A stretch of DNA of 64,000 bases from Solibacillus sp. FSL R5-0449 (GCF_037975215.1 NZ_CP150239.1:3410001-3474000); one strand, 5' to 3'. Shown: positions 7,947-17,669, counted from the stretch's first letter. A program made the numbers and translations. The notes: a model not told the origin generated them from the letters alone.

Positions 7947-8984
7947 TTGAAAAACGTGACGAGCGATATTATACAATTTAGAGGATCGCATTATGAATTT
8001 GGTATATATCAGGGAGAGCTTTTAAAGAACTCTCCGCTTTTTTCTAATAGAGAAGAACTTTATAAACAACTGGATCATAGATTTTCTATAGATAAATCAT
8101 ATGTTAATCAACTATTAGCCCGTTTCGCTCCAGGAATAATAGAGGAAATTGAAGGGCTCGCTTATACACTTGGTTATACAGAAGAACAGGCTTTACTCCA
8201 TTATGGAGGCTATTATGCCGCACATAGAAAAAGTGGCTGCTCGATTACGACAAGTCCTTCTTATATGATCCGAAACTATGATAATGACCCTAAAAGCTAT
8301 GATGGACGCTTTGTGCTATATGCTCCAACTGACGGTGGCTACGCGGCACTCGGTCCTTCAATGCAAATTACAGGTCGTATGGATGGAATGAATGAAAAAG
8401 GACTTGTCGTCGGTTATAACTTTGTCAATACGAAAAACAGTGCGGATGGCTTTGTGTGCAATATGATTGCGCGTCTTTTACTTGAACGTTGCGCTACTGT
8501 TGAAGAGGGCATTTCACTGTTAAAAGATATTCCCCATAAGCATTCATTTAATTATGTATTACTGGATGCGAAGCAAACGATGGTGGCAGTAGAAGCATCT
8601 CCGCGCAATGTGGCCGTGCGCGACGCAGCAGCCTGTACGAATCACTTTAAAGTGCTGACAGAAGAAAACCGGTACCGAACAGAAGATTCCTTAGCGCGTG
8701 AACATATTATTTCGAGTGCCCAGGCAAATCCACTTAGTTTTGAAAAGGCATATACATTATTGAATGGTATCGAAAATGGCGTCTTTGCGACAAAATACGG
8801 TGCATGGGATGGGACTCTCCATACGGTTGGCTATTTACCGGGTGAAGGGAAATGTATTTTTGCTTTAGGTGGCGATGCACTGCCTGTAGTGATTGATTTT
8901 AAATCGTGGCTAAGCGGTACTCATTTGCCTCTTTCAAAAATTAAAGGAAAACTTCATGCGACAAACGGCTTTGCAAATGAATAA
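7947..8984 (+). CDS. C45-family autoproteolytic acyltransferase/hydrolase (Ntn fold)
   Basis: 345 residues related to acyl-CoA:6-aminopenicillanate acyltransferase and choloylglycine hydrolase-like proteins. The signature is R-K-S-G-C-S-I-T-T with the predicted nucleophile Cys98. In this family the chain cleaves itself before the Cys, which becomes the N-terminal catalytic residue; cleavage at Gly97/Cys98 is inferred. Further family features are R-N-Y-D-N-D near 110 and the G-M-N-E-K-G-L-V-V-G-Y-N motif. TTG start with AAAGGGG about 10 nt upstream. It stands alone on the plus strand between two minus-strand operons. The substrate is unknown; an amide or N-acyl hydrolase is plausible. Confidence 0.8.
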   Translation: MKNVTSDIIQFRGSHYEFGIYQGELLKNSPLFSNREELYKQLDHRFSIDKSYVNQLLARFAPGIIEEIEGLAYTLGYTEEQALLHYGGYYAAHRKSGCSITTSPSYMIRNYDNDPKSYDGRFVLYAPTDGGYAALGPSMQITGRMDGMNEKGLVVGYNFVNTKNSADGFVCNMIARLLLERCATVEEGISLLKDIPHKHSFNYVLLDAKQTMVAVEASPRNVAVRDAAACTNHFKVLTEENRYRTEDSLAREHIISSAQANPLSFEKAYTLLNGIENGVFATKYGAWDGTLHTVGYLPGEGKCIFALGGDALPVVIDFKSWLSGTHLPLSKIKGKLHATNGFANE

Positions 8985-8988
8985 AGAA

Positions 8989-9024
8989 AAAACCCTTTCT
9001 CGGATAATTCCAAGAAAGGGTTTT
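8989..9024. terminator. Bidirectional terminator between C45 gene and rpsI
   Basis: Arms AAAACCCTTTCT (8989-9000) and AGAAAGGGTTTT (9013-9024), perfect 12-bp stem with A/T tracts on both sides, between convergent genes. Confidence 0.92.
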
Positions 9025-9053
9025 GTAGTTTCGCAAAATAATAATCGTATAGA

Positions 9054-9446
9054 TTAACGTTTTGAGAACTGAGGTGCACGACGAGCGCCGCGTAGACCTG
9101 GTTTTTTACGTTCTTTCATACGTGAATCACGAGTTAATAGACCCGCTGCTTTTAAAGCTGGGCGGAAGTCTGGATCAACTTGTAATAATGCACGTGCGAT
9201 ACCGTGACGGATTGCTCCAGCTTGACCTGTGAATCCACCACCGTTTACGTTAACGTGAACGTCATATGAACCTTTAGTTTCTGTAGCTACTAATGGTTGG
9301 TTGATAATTAAGTGTAAAGTTTCGTATGGTAGGTAATCTGAAACATCACGGTTGTTGATTACTACTTTACCTTCGCCTGGTACTAAACGTACGCGAGCAG
9401 TTGAGCTTTTACGGCGACCTGTGCCGATATATTGTACTTGTGCCAA
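9054..9446 (-). CDS. rpsI: 30S ribosomal protein S9
   Basis: 130 residues ending in the conserved basic tail ...A-P-Q-F-S-K-R that reaches the ribosomal P site and contacts initiator or peptidyl tRNA. The N-terminal [12 protein letters not shown] motif is diagnostic. It lies 29 bp after rplM with an AGGAGGAAAT ribosome site and is the last gene of the ecf-truA-rplM-rpsI group. Confidence 0.98.
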   Translation of the reverse strand: MAQVQYIGTGRRKSSTARVRLVPGEGKVVINNRDVSDYLPYETLHLIINQPLVATETKGSYDVHVNVNGGGFTGQAGAIRHGIARALLQVDPDFRPALKAAGLLTRDSRMKERKKPGLRGARRAPQFSKR

Positions 9447-9475
9447 AGTTATTTCCTCCTATTATAGTTTATTGA

Positions 9476-9913
9476 TTAACCACGTAACTCGTAAGCTTCT
9501 GGTTTTTGTGCAGCATGTGGATGTTCAGAACCAGTGTAAACGTTCAATTTAGTGAACATTTGACGACCTAAAGAGTTCTTTGGAAGCATACCTTTAATTG
9601 CTAACTCAAGCATTTGAGTTGGGTATTTTTCCTTCATTTCACCAGCTGTACGTTGTTTTAAACCACCAGCGAATTGAGTATGACGGTAGTAAATTTTCTT
9701 TTGTAATTTGTTACCTGTTAACTCAATTTTATCAGCGTTGATGATGATCACATGATCTCCTGTATCAACGTTTGGTGTGAATGTTGGTTTATGTTTACCG
9801 CGTAAGATAGAAGCTACTTCAGAAGCTAAACGACCTAACGTTTGGCCTTCTGCGTCAACTACTAACCATTTACGTTCTACTTCTTGACCTTTAGCCATGA
9901 AAGTTGTGCGCAT
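9476..9913 (-). CDS. rplM: 50S ribosomal protein L13
   Basis: 145 residues, the usual length, starting M-R-T-T-F-M-A-K as in Bacillus. Contains the G-R-L-A-S-x-x-A-x-x-L-R-G-K motif and [13 protein letters not shown]13 is an early 50S assembly protein. It has its own promoter and a leader resembling the L13 autoregulatory RNA, so expression probably responds to free L13. First gene of a two-gene unit with rpsI. Confidence 0.98.
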   Translation of the reverse strand: MRTTFMAKGQEVERKWLVVDAEGQTLGRLASEVASILRGKHKPTFTPNVDTGDHVIIINADKIELTGNKLQKKIYYRHTQFAGGLKQRTAGEMKEKYPTQMLELAIKGMLPKNSLGRQMFTKLNVYTGSEHPHAAQKPEAYELRG

Positions 9914-10012
9914 GTTTGTATCCTCCTAATCGATATGAATTACCGTTATTTTTCATTATATACACTTTTATAAGTTTCGGGGCTTATTATTGTGGTGGTA
10001 ATGAAAATACCA
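9914..10012 (-). ncRNA. L13 leader-like RNA upstream of rplM
   Basis: Between the promoter and rplM the transcript can form an outer 9-bp stem (10007-9999 with 9959-9951, TTTTCATTA/TAATGAAAA) enclosing a hairpin ATAAG/CTTAT with loop CCCCGAAA. The position and the nested architecture agree with the known L13 leader of Bacilli, an autogenous control element. A covariance-model search was not possible here. Confidence 0.6.
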
Positions 10013-10018
10013 TACATC

Positions 10019-10047
10019 ATCATATACTGGATCGCGTTTAAAGTCAA
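10019..10047 (-). promoter_or_regulatory. SigmaA-type promoter of rplM-rpsI
   Basis: -35 TTGACT (10047-10042), 17-bp spacer, -10 TATGAT (10024-10019) on the minus strand, in the truA-rplM gap. Confidence 0.8.
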
Positions 10048-10145
10048 GATATTTAATTGAACACCTGGAGAGGTTGTTAACCCTTTTCACAAGCCGATTT
10101 CTCTAGGTTTTTATAGTGAAGAGGAAAATTTTTTCAAATAAATTT

Positions 10146-10895
10146 TTATAAATCTTGATAAAAAACTTGTTCCAAATACAGACCATGTGCTGGTGCTGTT
10201 TTACCTGCTTGTGCACGGTCCCTTGAAGCGATTGCCTTTTCCAGTGACGCTGCTTCCCTTTTTCCGATGCCCACTTCCCACAATGTCCCTGCAATGATCC
10301 GTACCATATTGTATAAAAAGCCGTTGCCGCTAATGGTCATATGCAGCTCTTCCCCATGCCAGGCAAGCTCCAGTGCTTCAACCGTACGCACTTTATCCAC
10401 TACACTCGTATTTGCCGCGCAAAAGCAACTGAAGTCATGTGTCCCGACAATTGCTTGGGCTGCTTCACGCATCGCTTCTACATTCGGCTTCACTCCGCCT
10501 GTTTCGACTGCGTAATGTCTTCTAAACGGGCTTTGAACAGCGCGGCAATCCCAAATATAGCGGTAACGCTTGCCACATACATCATAGCGTGCATGGAAGT
10601 CTTCCCTTACCTGTTCCATATGAAGTACACGAATATCACGCGGCAATTGGACATTTAATGCTTTTTGATATTTATCAGAGGGAATCGCAAGAGCTGTATC
10701 AAAATGTATTACCTGGCCTGTTGCATGGACACGCGCATCTGTACGGCCGCTCGCTGTAATTTTTACGTGTGTCCCTTTATGCATTTTTGTTAATACTTTT
10801 TCGATTTCAAGCTGTACTGTGCGCTCACCCGGCTGCACCTGATATCCGGCAAATCCTGTACCGTCATAGCTAATCGTTGCTTTTAATCTCACCAT
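10146..10895 (-). CDS. truA: tRNA pseudouridine38-40 synthase TruA
   Basis: 249 residues. The catalytic Asp53 lies in the conserved S-G-R-T-D-A-x-V-H-A motif, and the N-terminal Y-D-G-T-G-F-A-G-Y-Q segment is typical. TruA makes pseudouridine at positions 38-40 of the tRNA anticodon arm, stabilising the reading frame. ATG with GAGGAG 7 nt upstream, 12 bp after ecfT, in the conserved ecfA1-ecfA2-ecfT-truA order. The 'S-G-R-T-D-A-R-V-H' has Arg where many homologues have Gly; the catalytic residues are intact. Confidence 0.97.
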   Translation of the reverse strand: MVRLKATISYDGTGFAGYQVQPGERTVQLEIEKVLTKMHKGTHVKITASGRTDARVHATGQVIHFDTALAIPSDKYQKALNVQLPRDIRVLHMEQVREDFHARYDVCGKRYRYIWDCRAVQSPFRRHYAVETGGVKPNVEAMREAAQAIVGTHDFSCFCAANTSVVDKVRTVEALELAWHGEELHMTISGNGFLYNMVRIIAGTLWEVGIGKREAASLEKAIASRDRAQAGKTAPAHGLYLEQVFYQDL

Positions 10896-10907
10896 GTTTT
10901 TACTCCT

Positions 10908-11705
10908 CTAACTGCGCAGCATCCATAAAAGGACGCCTAATAATACAAGTATGACTAAAATAGCCGTATCTCTTCCCATCCATTTTAACTGACGGTATTT
11001 TGTACGTCCTTCGCCTCCGCGGTAGCCTCGCACTTCCATCGCAGTCGCTAAATCTTCTGCACGTTTAAATGCACTGACAAAGAGCGGTACTAACAACGGT
11101 ACAACTGCCTTGAGACGATCTTTAATCGGTCCTGCACTTAAATCCGAACCACGGGCCATCTGCGCTTTCATTATTTTATCCGTCTCATCCATTAACGTTG
11201 GTATGAAACGTAAAGAAATCGACATCATTAATGCAAGTTCATGTACAGGCAGCTTCAGCTTTTTAAATGGATTGAGCAGTACTTCCAGACCGTCCGTAAT
11301 TGAAATAGGGGAAGTCGTTAACGTTAAGATTGATGTCATAAATACGAGCATTAAAAAGCGCATGGATATGAACATCCCTTGTCGTAAACCTTCTTCGTAT
11401 ATTTTCATAAAGCCAAGATCAACTAATACAGGCCCTTCCTTCGTCATAAACAAATGCAAAATCAAAGTAAAGAGCATTAAAAATATGACGGGTTTTAAAC
11501 CGTTGATTAGAAAATAAAGGCGGATTCTCGAAAGTAGAATAACGAGTAATGTAAACGCCAAAAGCAGCGCATAGGTTACTGCATTATTGGCAAAAAAGAC
11601 GACGATAATAAAGGCAAAAACAAAAAGCAGCTTTGAACGCGGATCCAGCTTATGCACAAATGAATTTCCTGGTATATAGCGCCCAAATATCATTTTTTCC
11701 ATCAT
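10908..11705 (-). CDS. ecfT: Energy-coupling factor transporter transmembrane protein EcfT
   Basis: 265 residues with about 5-6 hydrophobic segments and the cytoplasmic coupling helices carrying A-R-G-type motifs (M-A-R-G-S-D near 185 and V-R-G-Y-R-G-G near 225), which link the two ATPases to exchangeable S subunits. Forms the shared energising module for vitamin and metal uptake with EcfA1 and EcfA2. The start overlaps the ecfA2 stop (ATGA), so translation is coupled. No S-component gene is adjacent, as expected for a group II ECF system. Confidence 0.95.
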   Translation of the reverse strand: MMEKMIFGRYIPGNSFVHKLDPRSKLLFVFAFIIVVFFANNAVTYALLLAFTLLVILLSRIRLYFLINGLKPVIFLMLFTLILHLFMTKEGPVLVDLGFMKIYEEGLRQGMFISMRFLMLVFMTSILTLTTSPISITDGLEVLLNPFKKLKLPVHELALMMSISLRFIPTLMDETDKIMKAQMARGSDLSAGPIKDRLKAVVPLLVPLFVSAFKRAEDLATAMEVRGYRGGEGRTKYRQLKWMGRDTAILVILVLLGVLLWMLRS

Positions 11706-12574
11706 TGCTGTTCACGCCCCTTTGGAATTGCCTGTCCAATTTCCACGGCAAGCTCTTCTTCAGTTAAGCATACTTTCGCCAATGGTTTCCCCATCATCTT
11801 CTCGACCTGATGCTGAAAGCGAACAATACGTGGCGGCTCCAGACGAAATTGGGCAAGTGTTTGACGATCGCTGAAAATTGCACGCGGATCTCCGGTCAAC
11901 ACACAGCGTCCTTCATGCATTATTGCAACAGCATCTGCATAGCGTGCCGCATCCTCCATACTATGTGTAACGAGTATCGTTGTTAAACCGCGCTCTTTAT
12001 GTAGCTTATAAAATAAGTCCATAATTTCTTTTTGACCACGTGGATCAAGACCCGCTGTTGGCTCATCCAAAACGATTACTTCAGGGTCCATTGCCAGTAC
12101 TCCTGCAATGGCGACACGGCGCATTTGACCACCAGATAGGTCAAATGGGGATTTGTCCAGTATTTCTTCCGGCAATCCTACTAATAAGATTAGCTCACGC
12201 GCCCGTTTTTCCGCTTCTTCCTCAGACACCCCAAAATTCATCGGGCCAAACATAATGTCCTTTAATACAGTCTCTTCAAAAAGCTGGTGCTCAGGAAACT
12301 GAAACACGATGCCTACCTTTTGACGCACTGTCTTTAAGTCTTTTGCCTTTTTTCCTGCTTCAATCAATCGGTCTCCGATTTTCACGGTACCGCTCGAAGG
12401 TTTTAACAATCCGTTAAAGTGCAGGAGAATTGTTGATTTCCCTGATCCTGTATGTCCGATAATCGCCTGAAATGTTCCACTTTTAATTGTTAAGTCAACC
12501 TCATGTAAAGCTTTCTTTTCAAATGGTGTGCCTTTTGCATAGGCATAGCTTACTTGTTGAAGTTGGATGTCCAT
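11702..12574 (-). CDS. ecfA2: ECF transporter ATPase EcfA2
   Basis: 290-residue ABC ATPase: Walker A GHTGSGKST (about 40-48), signature LSGGQ, Walker B V-I-V-L-D-E-P-T and switch His in V-T-H-S-M-E-D. The C-terminal extension is typical of EcfA proteins. It overlaps ecfA1 by 25 bp and ecfT by 4 bp, indicating a tight operon. With EcfA1 it forms the ATPase heterodimer that powers substrate-specific S components at the membrane. Confidence 0.95.
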   Translation of the reverse strand: MDIQLQQVSYAYAKGTPFEKKALHEVDLTIKSGTFQAIIGHTGSGKSTILLHFNGLLKPSSGTVKIGDRLIEAGKKAKDLKTVRQKVGIVFQFPEHQLFEETVLKDIMFGPMNFGVSEEEAEKRARELILLVGLPEEILDKSPFDLSGGQMRRVAIAGVLAMDPEVIVLDEPTAGLDPRGQKEIMDLFYKLHKERGLTTILVTHSMEDAARYADAVAIMHEGRCVLTGDPRAIFSDRQTLAQFRLEPPRIVRFQHQVEKMMGKPLAKVCLTEEELAVEIGQAIPKGREQQ

Positions 12575-13395
12575 AAGTCATTCACCAGCTCTTCTTCTGT
12601 CATATGTTGTCCTACAAGATGTACACCTTGTGCCTGTAGCAGCTTCGTCATTTTCATCGCAAACGGCATATCCAAACCAAACTGTACAAGTTCATCACCC
12701 AATGCAAAAATCTCCTCAGGCGTTCCTTCAGCGTATTTTTTGCCGGCATTCATAAAAATAATGCGGTCTGCCAGTAAAGCTTCTTCAAGATCATGTGTGA
12801 TCGCCAATACCGTAAGTCCAATTTCTTTTCGCAGTGCTTCCACGATTGTTAACACTTCTTCACGACCTTGAGGATCCAGCATAGATGTTGCTTCATCCAA
12901 TATTAATATTTGCGGATGCATTGCCAATGCTCCTGCAATAGCGACACGCTGCTTCTGTCCGCCCGATAAATGGTGTGGCTCGTGGTTGATAAACTCTTCC
13001 ATCTTCACTTGTCTGAGGGCATTGTGCACACGTTTAACCATCTCTTCATGCGGAACACCGTTGTTTTCAAGCGAGAAAGCAACATCATCCTGCACAGTCG
13101 CCCCGACAAACTGATTGTCCGGATTTTGAAAGACAATACCTATCTGCGAGCGAATATCCCATATATTCTCTTCTGTAAGAAGCTCACGTTTAATACGGAC
13201 TTCGCCTTGCTGTGGTATTAGAAGACCACTCATCAATTTGGCCATCGTCGATTTTCCGGAGCCGTTATGACCGACAATCGTAATCCATTCCCCTTTGTTA
13301 ATGACAAAGGAAACATCCTCTACCGCATTTCGAGTTTGAGGTTCTTCCGGTGTATATGAATAGGTTACTTGATTAAATGATAAAATTTCACTCAT
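12550..13395 (-). CDS. ecfA1: ECF transporter ATPase EcfA1
   Basis: 281-residue ABC ATPase with Walker A GHNGSGKST, Q-loop V-F-Q-N-P-D-N-Q-F (the Q-N-P-D-N-Q signature of EcfA1), signature LSGGQ, Walker B I-L-I-L-D-E-A-T and switch I-T-H-D-L-E-E. First gene of the ecfA1-ecfA2-ecfT-truA operon downstream of rplQ, as in Bacillus. A 445-bp gap containing a terminator and a structured element separates it from rplQ, so it is probably transcribed independently. Confidence 0.95.
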   Translation of the reverse strand: MSEILSFNQVTYSYTPEEPQTRNAVEDVSFVINKGEWITIVGHNGSGKSTMAKLMSGLLIPQQGEVRIKRELLTEENIWDIRSQIGIVFQNPDNQFVGATVQDDVAFSLENNGVPHEEMVKRVHNALRQVKMEEFINHEPHHLSGGQKQRVAIAGALAMHPQILILDEATSMLDPQGREEVLTIVEALRKEIGLTVLAITHDLEEALLADRIIFMNAGKKYAEGTPEEIFALGDELVQFGLDMPFAMKMTKLLQAQGVHLVGQHMTEEELVNDLWTSNFNK

Positions 13396-13473
13396 ACGCA
13401 GCTAATCTCCCCTCTGCTTCGCTTAAGTATGACATATTATATTGTTAATTTGAATTTCCCAGGAAATGATACC

Positions 13474-13503
13474 TATATAAAAATAAAGCACGTTTTCAAA
13501 CAA
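13474..13503 (-). promoter_or_regulatory. Candidate promoter of the ecfA1 operon
   Basis: TTGTTT (13503-13498), 18-bp spacer, TATATA (13479-13474), about 80 bp upstream of ecfA1. It lies within a pair of AAAG(C/T)ACGTTT inverted repeats (13485-13495 and 13529-13539) that may be operator half-sites. Confidence 0.45.
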
Positions 13504-13591
13504 GTTTTGCGCGAACGGCCACCTATTTAAACGTACTTTATGTTTGCATATGTATAGGGAATTTAGGGGCTCAACCCTTCATTCCATAAAT

Positions 13592-13686
13592 AAAAAAGCG
13601 CGCACCTCATTCAGAGAAATGCGCTTGTCGTTACATTTACAAAATTTACGGGTGCTCAAGCCCGAAAATTCGTTGAATGAGGTGCG
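13592..13686 (-). ncRNA. Structured RNA candidate between rplQ and ecfA1
   Basis: A perfect 13-bp stem (minus CGCACCTCATTCA at 13686-13674 with TGAATGAGGTGCG at 13613-13601) encloses two smaller hairpins: CGGG/CCCG (13664-13661 with 13652-13649) and AAATG/CATTT near 13635-13616. The 3' arm continues as CGC followed by six T (13597-13592). This gives a three-way-junction shape ending in a U tail. No credible protein is encoded here. Confidence 0.55.
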
Positions 13687-13775
13687 GAGAGCTAAACGAG
13701 ACGCCAGTATATAAAATACTCCGCTCATCATAACGCTCAGCTTTATTATGTCGTATAAATCAATTTTGTTTATAT

Positions 13776-13819
13776 AAAAAAGGGGTGCGGGTTCAACCGG
13801 TGAACCGGACACCCCTTTT
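13776..13819 (-). terminator. Terminator after rplQ
   Basis: Minus-strand arms AAAAGGGGTG (13819-13810) and CACCCCTTTT (13787-13778) with an inner GGTTCA/TGAACC helix, then a T tract. It ends the S10-spc-alpha cluster. Confidence 0.93.
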
Positions 13820-13840
13820 CCACCTGTATGTTATTAAGAA

Positions 13841-14218
13841 TTAAACTAATTCGATAATTACTACTGGTGCGCCGTCTCCACGACGAGGACCTACTTTAAG
13901 AATACGAGTGTAACCACCTTGACGCTCCGCATAACGAGGTGCGATATCGTCAAATAATTTTTGAAGTGCGAAAACAGTTTTTTCTTCTTCGCCTTCTCCA
14001 ACTGTTACTAGCTCACGACGGATGAATGATGCTGCCTGACGACGAGCGTGTAAATCTCCGCGTTTACCTAAAGTAATCATTTTCTCAACAGCTTTACGAG
14101 TTTCTTTAGCGCGCGCTTCAGTAGTTTCGATGCGCTCGTTGATGATTAAATCAGTAGCTAAGTCGCGTAATAATGCTTTACGTTGAGAACTTGTACGACC
14201 AAGTTTTCTGTAACCCAT
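13841..14218 (-). CDS. rplQ: 50S ribosomal protein L17
   Basis: 125 residues beginning [18 protein letters not shown], the diagnostic L17 start. It follows rpoA by 56 bp and is the last gene of the alpha operon before a strong terminator. L17 sits near the peptide exit tunnel of the 50S subunit. Compared with B. subtilis L17 (120) it has a few extra residues around G-E-G-E-E-E-K in the loop near residue 77. Confidence 0.98.
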   Translation of the reverse strand: MGYRKLGRTSSQRKALLRDLATDLIINERIETTEARAKETRKAVEKMITLGKRGDLHARRQAASFIRRELVTVGEGEEEKTVFALQKLFDDIAPRYAERQGGYTRILKVGPRRGDGAPVVIIELV

Positions 14219-14274
14219 GGACGTTTCCCTCCTTTTAAATATATCTGATCTAGCTAAATTTTATAATTTTTCGC

Positions 14275-15219
14275 TTAGTCTTCTTTACGTAATCCTAAAC
14301 CAAGCTCTTCTAACTTATGCTTAACTTCTTCAAGAGACTTACGACCAAGATTACGTACTTTCATCATATCGTCTTCTGACTTGTTGGCTAATTCTAGTAC
14401 CGTATTGATACCAGCACGCTTCAAGCAGTTGTAAGAACGAACAGAAAGATCAAGTTCTTCGATAGTCATCTCTAATACTTTTTCTTTTTGGTCTTCTTCT
14501 TTTTCGACCATGATTTCAGCAGTTTGTGCCTCGTTCGTCATGCCAACGAAGATATTTAAGTGTTCAGTTAAAATTTTCGCTCCAAGTGAAATCGCCTCTT
14601 TAGGACCGATGCTTCCATCTGTCCATACATCAAGTGATAACTTGTCGTAGTCAGAGTTTTGTCCAACACGAGTGTTCTCTACTTGGAAGTTGACGCGTGA
14701 AACTGGAGTGTAAATAGAGTCGATCGGGATCACGCCGATAGGAAGATCCTCACGTTTGTTTTGATCAGCAGGAGTATAACCACGGCCACGTTGTGCGTAC
14801 ATACGCATACGTAAATGACCGTTCTTAGCGATTGTTGCGATATATAGATCTGGGTTTAAAATTTCTACATCACTGTCATGTGTAATGTCAGCTGCAGTAA
14901 CCGTTCCGTCACCTTTTACATCAATCTCAATAACTTTTTCTTCGTCAGAGTAGATTTTTAAAGCTAGCTTTTTCACGTTTAAGATAATCGAAGCGACATC
15001 TTCTACAACGCCTTCTACAGTTGAGAATTCGTGTAATACGCCGTCAATTTGAATTGACGTAACAGCAGCTCCAGGTAATGAAGACAGAAGGATACGACGT
15101 AGAGAATTTCCCAAAGTATTACCATAACCACGTTCAAGCGGTTCTACAACAAACTTGCCGTATTTGGCATCTTCGCTAATCTCCACTGTTTCAATCTTTG
15201 GTTTTTCAATTTCGATCAT
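14275..15219 (-). CDS. rpoA: RNA polymerase alpha subunit
   Basis: 314 residues. N-terminal dimerisation domain (about 1-230) with [18 protein letters not shown], a Glu/Lys-rich linker, and the C-terminal domain (about 250-314) with [12 protein letters not shown] and [10 protein letters not shown] used for UP-element and activator contacts. Dimerises to nucleate assembly of core RNA polymerase with RpoB and RpoC, also encoded in this window. Sits between rpsK and rplQ in the conserved alpha operon. Confidence 0.99.
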   Translation of the reverse strand: MIEIEKPKIETVEISEDAKYGKFVVEPLERGYGNTLGNSLRRILLSSLPGAAVTSIQIDGVLHEFSTVEGVVEDVASIILNVKKLALKIYSDEEKVIEIDVKGDGTVTAADITHDSDVEILNPDLYIATIAKNGHLRMRMYAQRGRGYTPADQNKREDLPIGVIPIDSIYTPVSRVNFQVENTRVGQNSDYDKLSLDVWTDGSIGPKEAISLGAKILTEHLNIFVGMTNEAQTAEIMVEKEEDQKEKVLEMTIEELDLSVRSYNCLKRAGINTVLELANKSEDDMMKVRNLGRKSLEEVKHKLEELGLGLRKED

Positions 15220-15288
15220 TCCAATTTACCCTCCTTCAAAACATCTAATGTATAGGTTCTTATCATCATAGTTGTTAATCTAAGTTAG

Positions 15289-15317
15289 ACTATAAAATGC
15301 ACAAGACTTTTGTACAA
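15289..15317 (-). promoter_or_regulatory. Candidate internal promoter before rpoA
   Basis: In the 145-bp rpsK-rpoA gap: TTGTAC (15317-15312), 17-bp spacer, TATAGT (15294-15289) on the minus strand. A small hairpin TAGAAGT/ACTTCTA precedes it near 15340-15356. It could add rpoA-rplQ transcription. Confidence 0.45.
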
Positions 15318-15364
15318 AGTAACATGATGTACGTAGAAGTAATTAAACTTCTAAGCTGCACCCA

Positions 15365-15772
<408 letters not shown>

Positions 15773-15780
15773 TTACTTAA

Positions 15781-16146
15781 TTATTTTTTCTTGTTCGCTA
15801 CAGTCTTACGTGGACCTTTACGCGTACGCGCATTGTTTTTCGTATTTTGACCACGAACAGGTAAACCACGACGGTGACGGATACCACGGTTAGAAGCAAT
15901 CTCCATTAAACGTTTGATGTTTAAAGAAACTTCACGACGTAAGTCACCTTCAGTTTTGTATGAATCTAATTGTTCACGGATTTGGTTTAATTGATCTTCT
16001 GTTAAGTCTTTAACGCGAGTATTTTCGTCAATACCTGCACCTGCTAATACTTTTTGAGAAGTAGTTTTACCAATACCGTAAATGTATGTTAATGAAATTA
16101 CAACGCGTTTGTCGCGAGGAATATCAACACCAGCAATACGTGCCAT
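15781..16146 (-). CDS. rpsM: 30S ribosomal protein S13
   Basis: 121 residues: [10 protein letters not shown] start, helix-two-turn-helix G-I-G-x-x-x-S, and the basic C-terminal [14 protein letters not shown] tail that reaches P-site tRNA. Forms inter-subunit bridges with L5. Between rpmJ and rpsK in conserved order. Confidence 0.98.
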   Translation of the reverse strand: MARIAGVDIPRDKRVVISLTYIYGIGKTTSQKVLAGAGIDENTRVKDLTEDQLNQIREQLDSYKTEGDLRREVSLNIKRLMEIASNRGIRHRRGLPVRGQNTKNNARTRKGPRKTVANKKK

Positions 16147-16170
16147 TCGTTAGTGCACCTCCTTGATTAA

Positions 16171-16284
<114 letters not shown>

Positions 16285-16321
16285 CTAACCTAACCTCCTT
16301 AATAGTCCGGAGTGCAAAAGA

Positions 16322-16540
16322 TTATTTAAAACGGTATGTGATACGACCGCGAGTTAAATCATAAGGAGATAACTCAATAGTAACCTTATCTCCAGGTAGG
16401 ATACGGATAAAGTGCATACGGATCTTTCCAGATACGTGTGCAAGCACAGTGTGCCCATTTTCTAATTCTACCTTAAACATCGCGTTTGGCAAAGTCTCAA
16501 GAACTGTCCCTTCGACTTCAATTACATCGTCTTTCGCCAT
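16322..16540 (-). CDS. infA: Translation initiation factor IF-1
   Basis: 72 residues, the normal length: [11 protein letters not shown] and an S1/OB fold with [18 protein letters not shown]-1 binds the 30S A site during initiation. In B. subtilis it follows adk-map-ybzG; here the interval up to adk holds no gene and instead a ~310-nt leader. Confidence 0.98.
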   Translation of the reverse strand: MAKDDVIEVEGTVLETLPNAMFKVELENGHTVLAHVSGKIRMHFIRILPGDKVTIELSPYDLTRGRITYRFK

Positions 16541-16852
16541 CTTCTCGACTCCCTTCTATATGCTTATATCAAAAAACTCATGCGAGCTCTTGCAACTGTT
16601 TCTCCTAATTAAGAAGCAACTCGTTTCAACATATGGTTTGGATTGCATGAGAGATGTAGAATAAGACGCTCGTCTGGTTTCGCTTCACACAATCCATGGA
16701 AACAGTATCCTATAAGGAACCGCATCCTTATGTTAACACGATAGCCGGAATGTCTTGATGAGAGATTCATACCCGTTACACAGATGCTTCCACGAAACCC
16801 ATTATACGTTACAAAGATGTCATCACACTAATTTAGTGCTCAACCTTTATAG
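16541..16852 (-). promoter_or_regulatory. Long structured leader upstream of infA (no gene)
   Basis: I see no open frame of note on the minus strand. Dyads include ATAAGGA/TCCTTAT (16712-16731), TGGATTG/CAATCCA (16639-16645 with 16690-16696) enclosing AGAC/GTCT, and the palindrome CACTAATTTAGTG (16825-16837). The words CATCT(T/G)TGTAACG and ATCTCTCAT each occur twice. A second -10-like TATAAT lies at 16806-16801. Confidence 0.45.
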
Positions 16853-16881
16853 TATATACCGGGCACAATATGCTTTTGCAA
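16853..16881 (-). promoter_or_regulatory. SigmaA-type promoter upstream of infA
   Basis: TTGCAA (16881-16876), 17-bp spacer, TATATA (16858-16853) on the minus strand, about 310 bp before infA, giving the alpha operon its own start. Confidence 0.6.
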
Positions 16882-16953
16882 CTCTCAAAAAATTATGTTT
16901 CGTTGTTGCCTCCGCATGACTACCGCGGAAGCTGTCTAGCGCCCGGACGGATA

Positions 16954-17622
<669 letters not shown>

Positions 17623-17669
17623 TTATAGCATAAGCCGGTAAGGAAACGAGAATGTTTCCTAAACCTGCA

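Noticed and set aside
10267-10658. Frames antisense to truA (also similar ones antisense to rpoB, rpoC, glcB and fusA)
   Set aside because: Low-complexity shadows of strongly expressed genes, no ribosome sites, no family features.
13579-13812. 77-codon frame on the minus strand between rplQ and ecfA1
   Set aside because: It runs through the rplQ terminator and the structured element, has no ribosome site and no recognisable protein features.
15338-15356. TAGAAGT/ACTTCTA hairpin after rpsK as a terminator
   Set aside because: AT-rich 7-bp stem without a U tract.
16449-16664. Plus-strand frame across infA and its leader
   Set aside because: Antisense to infA, with no ribosome site; map is not encoded on either strand of the gap.
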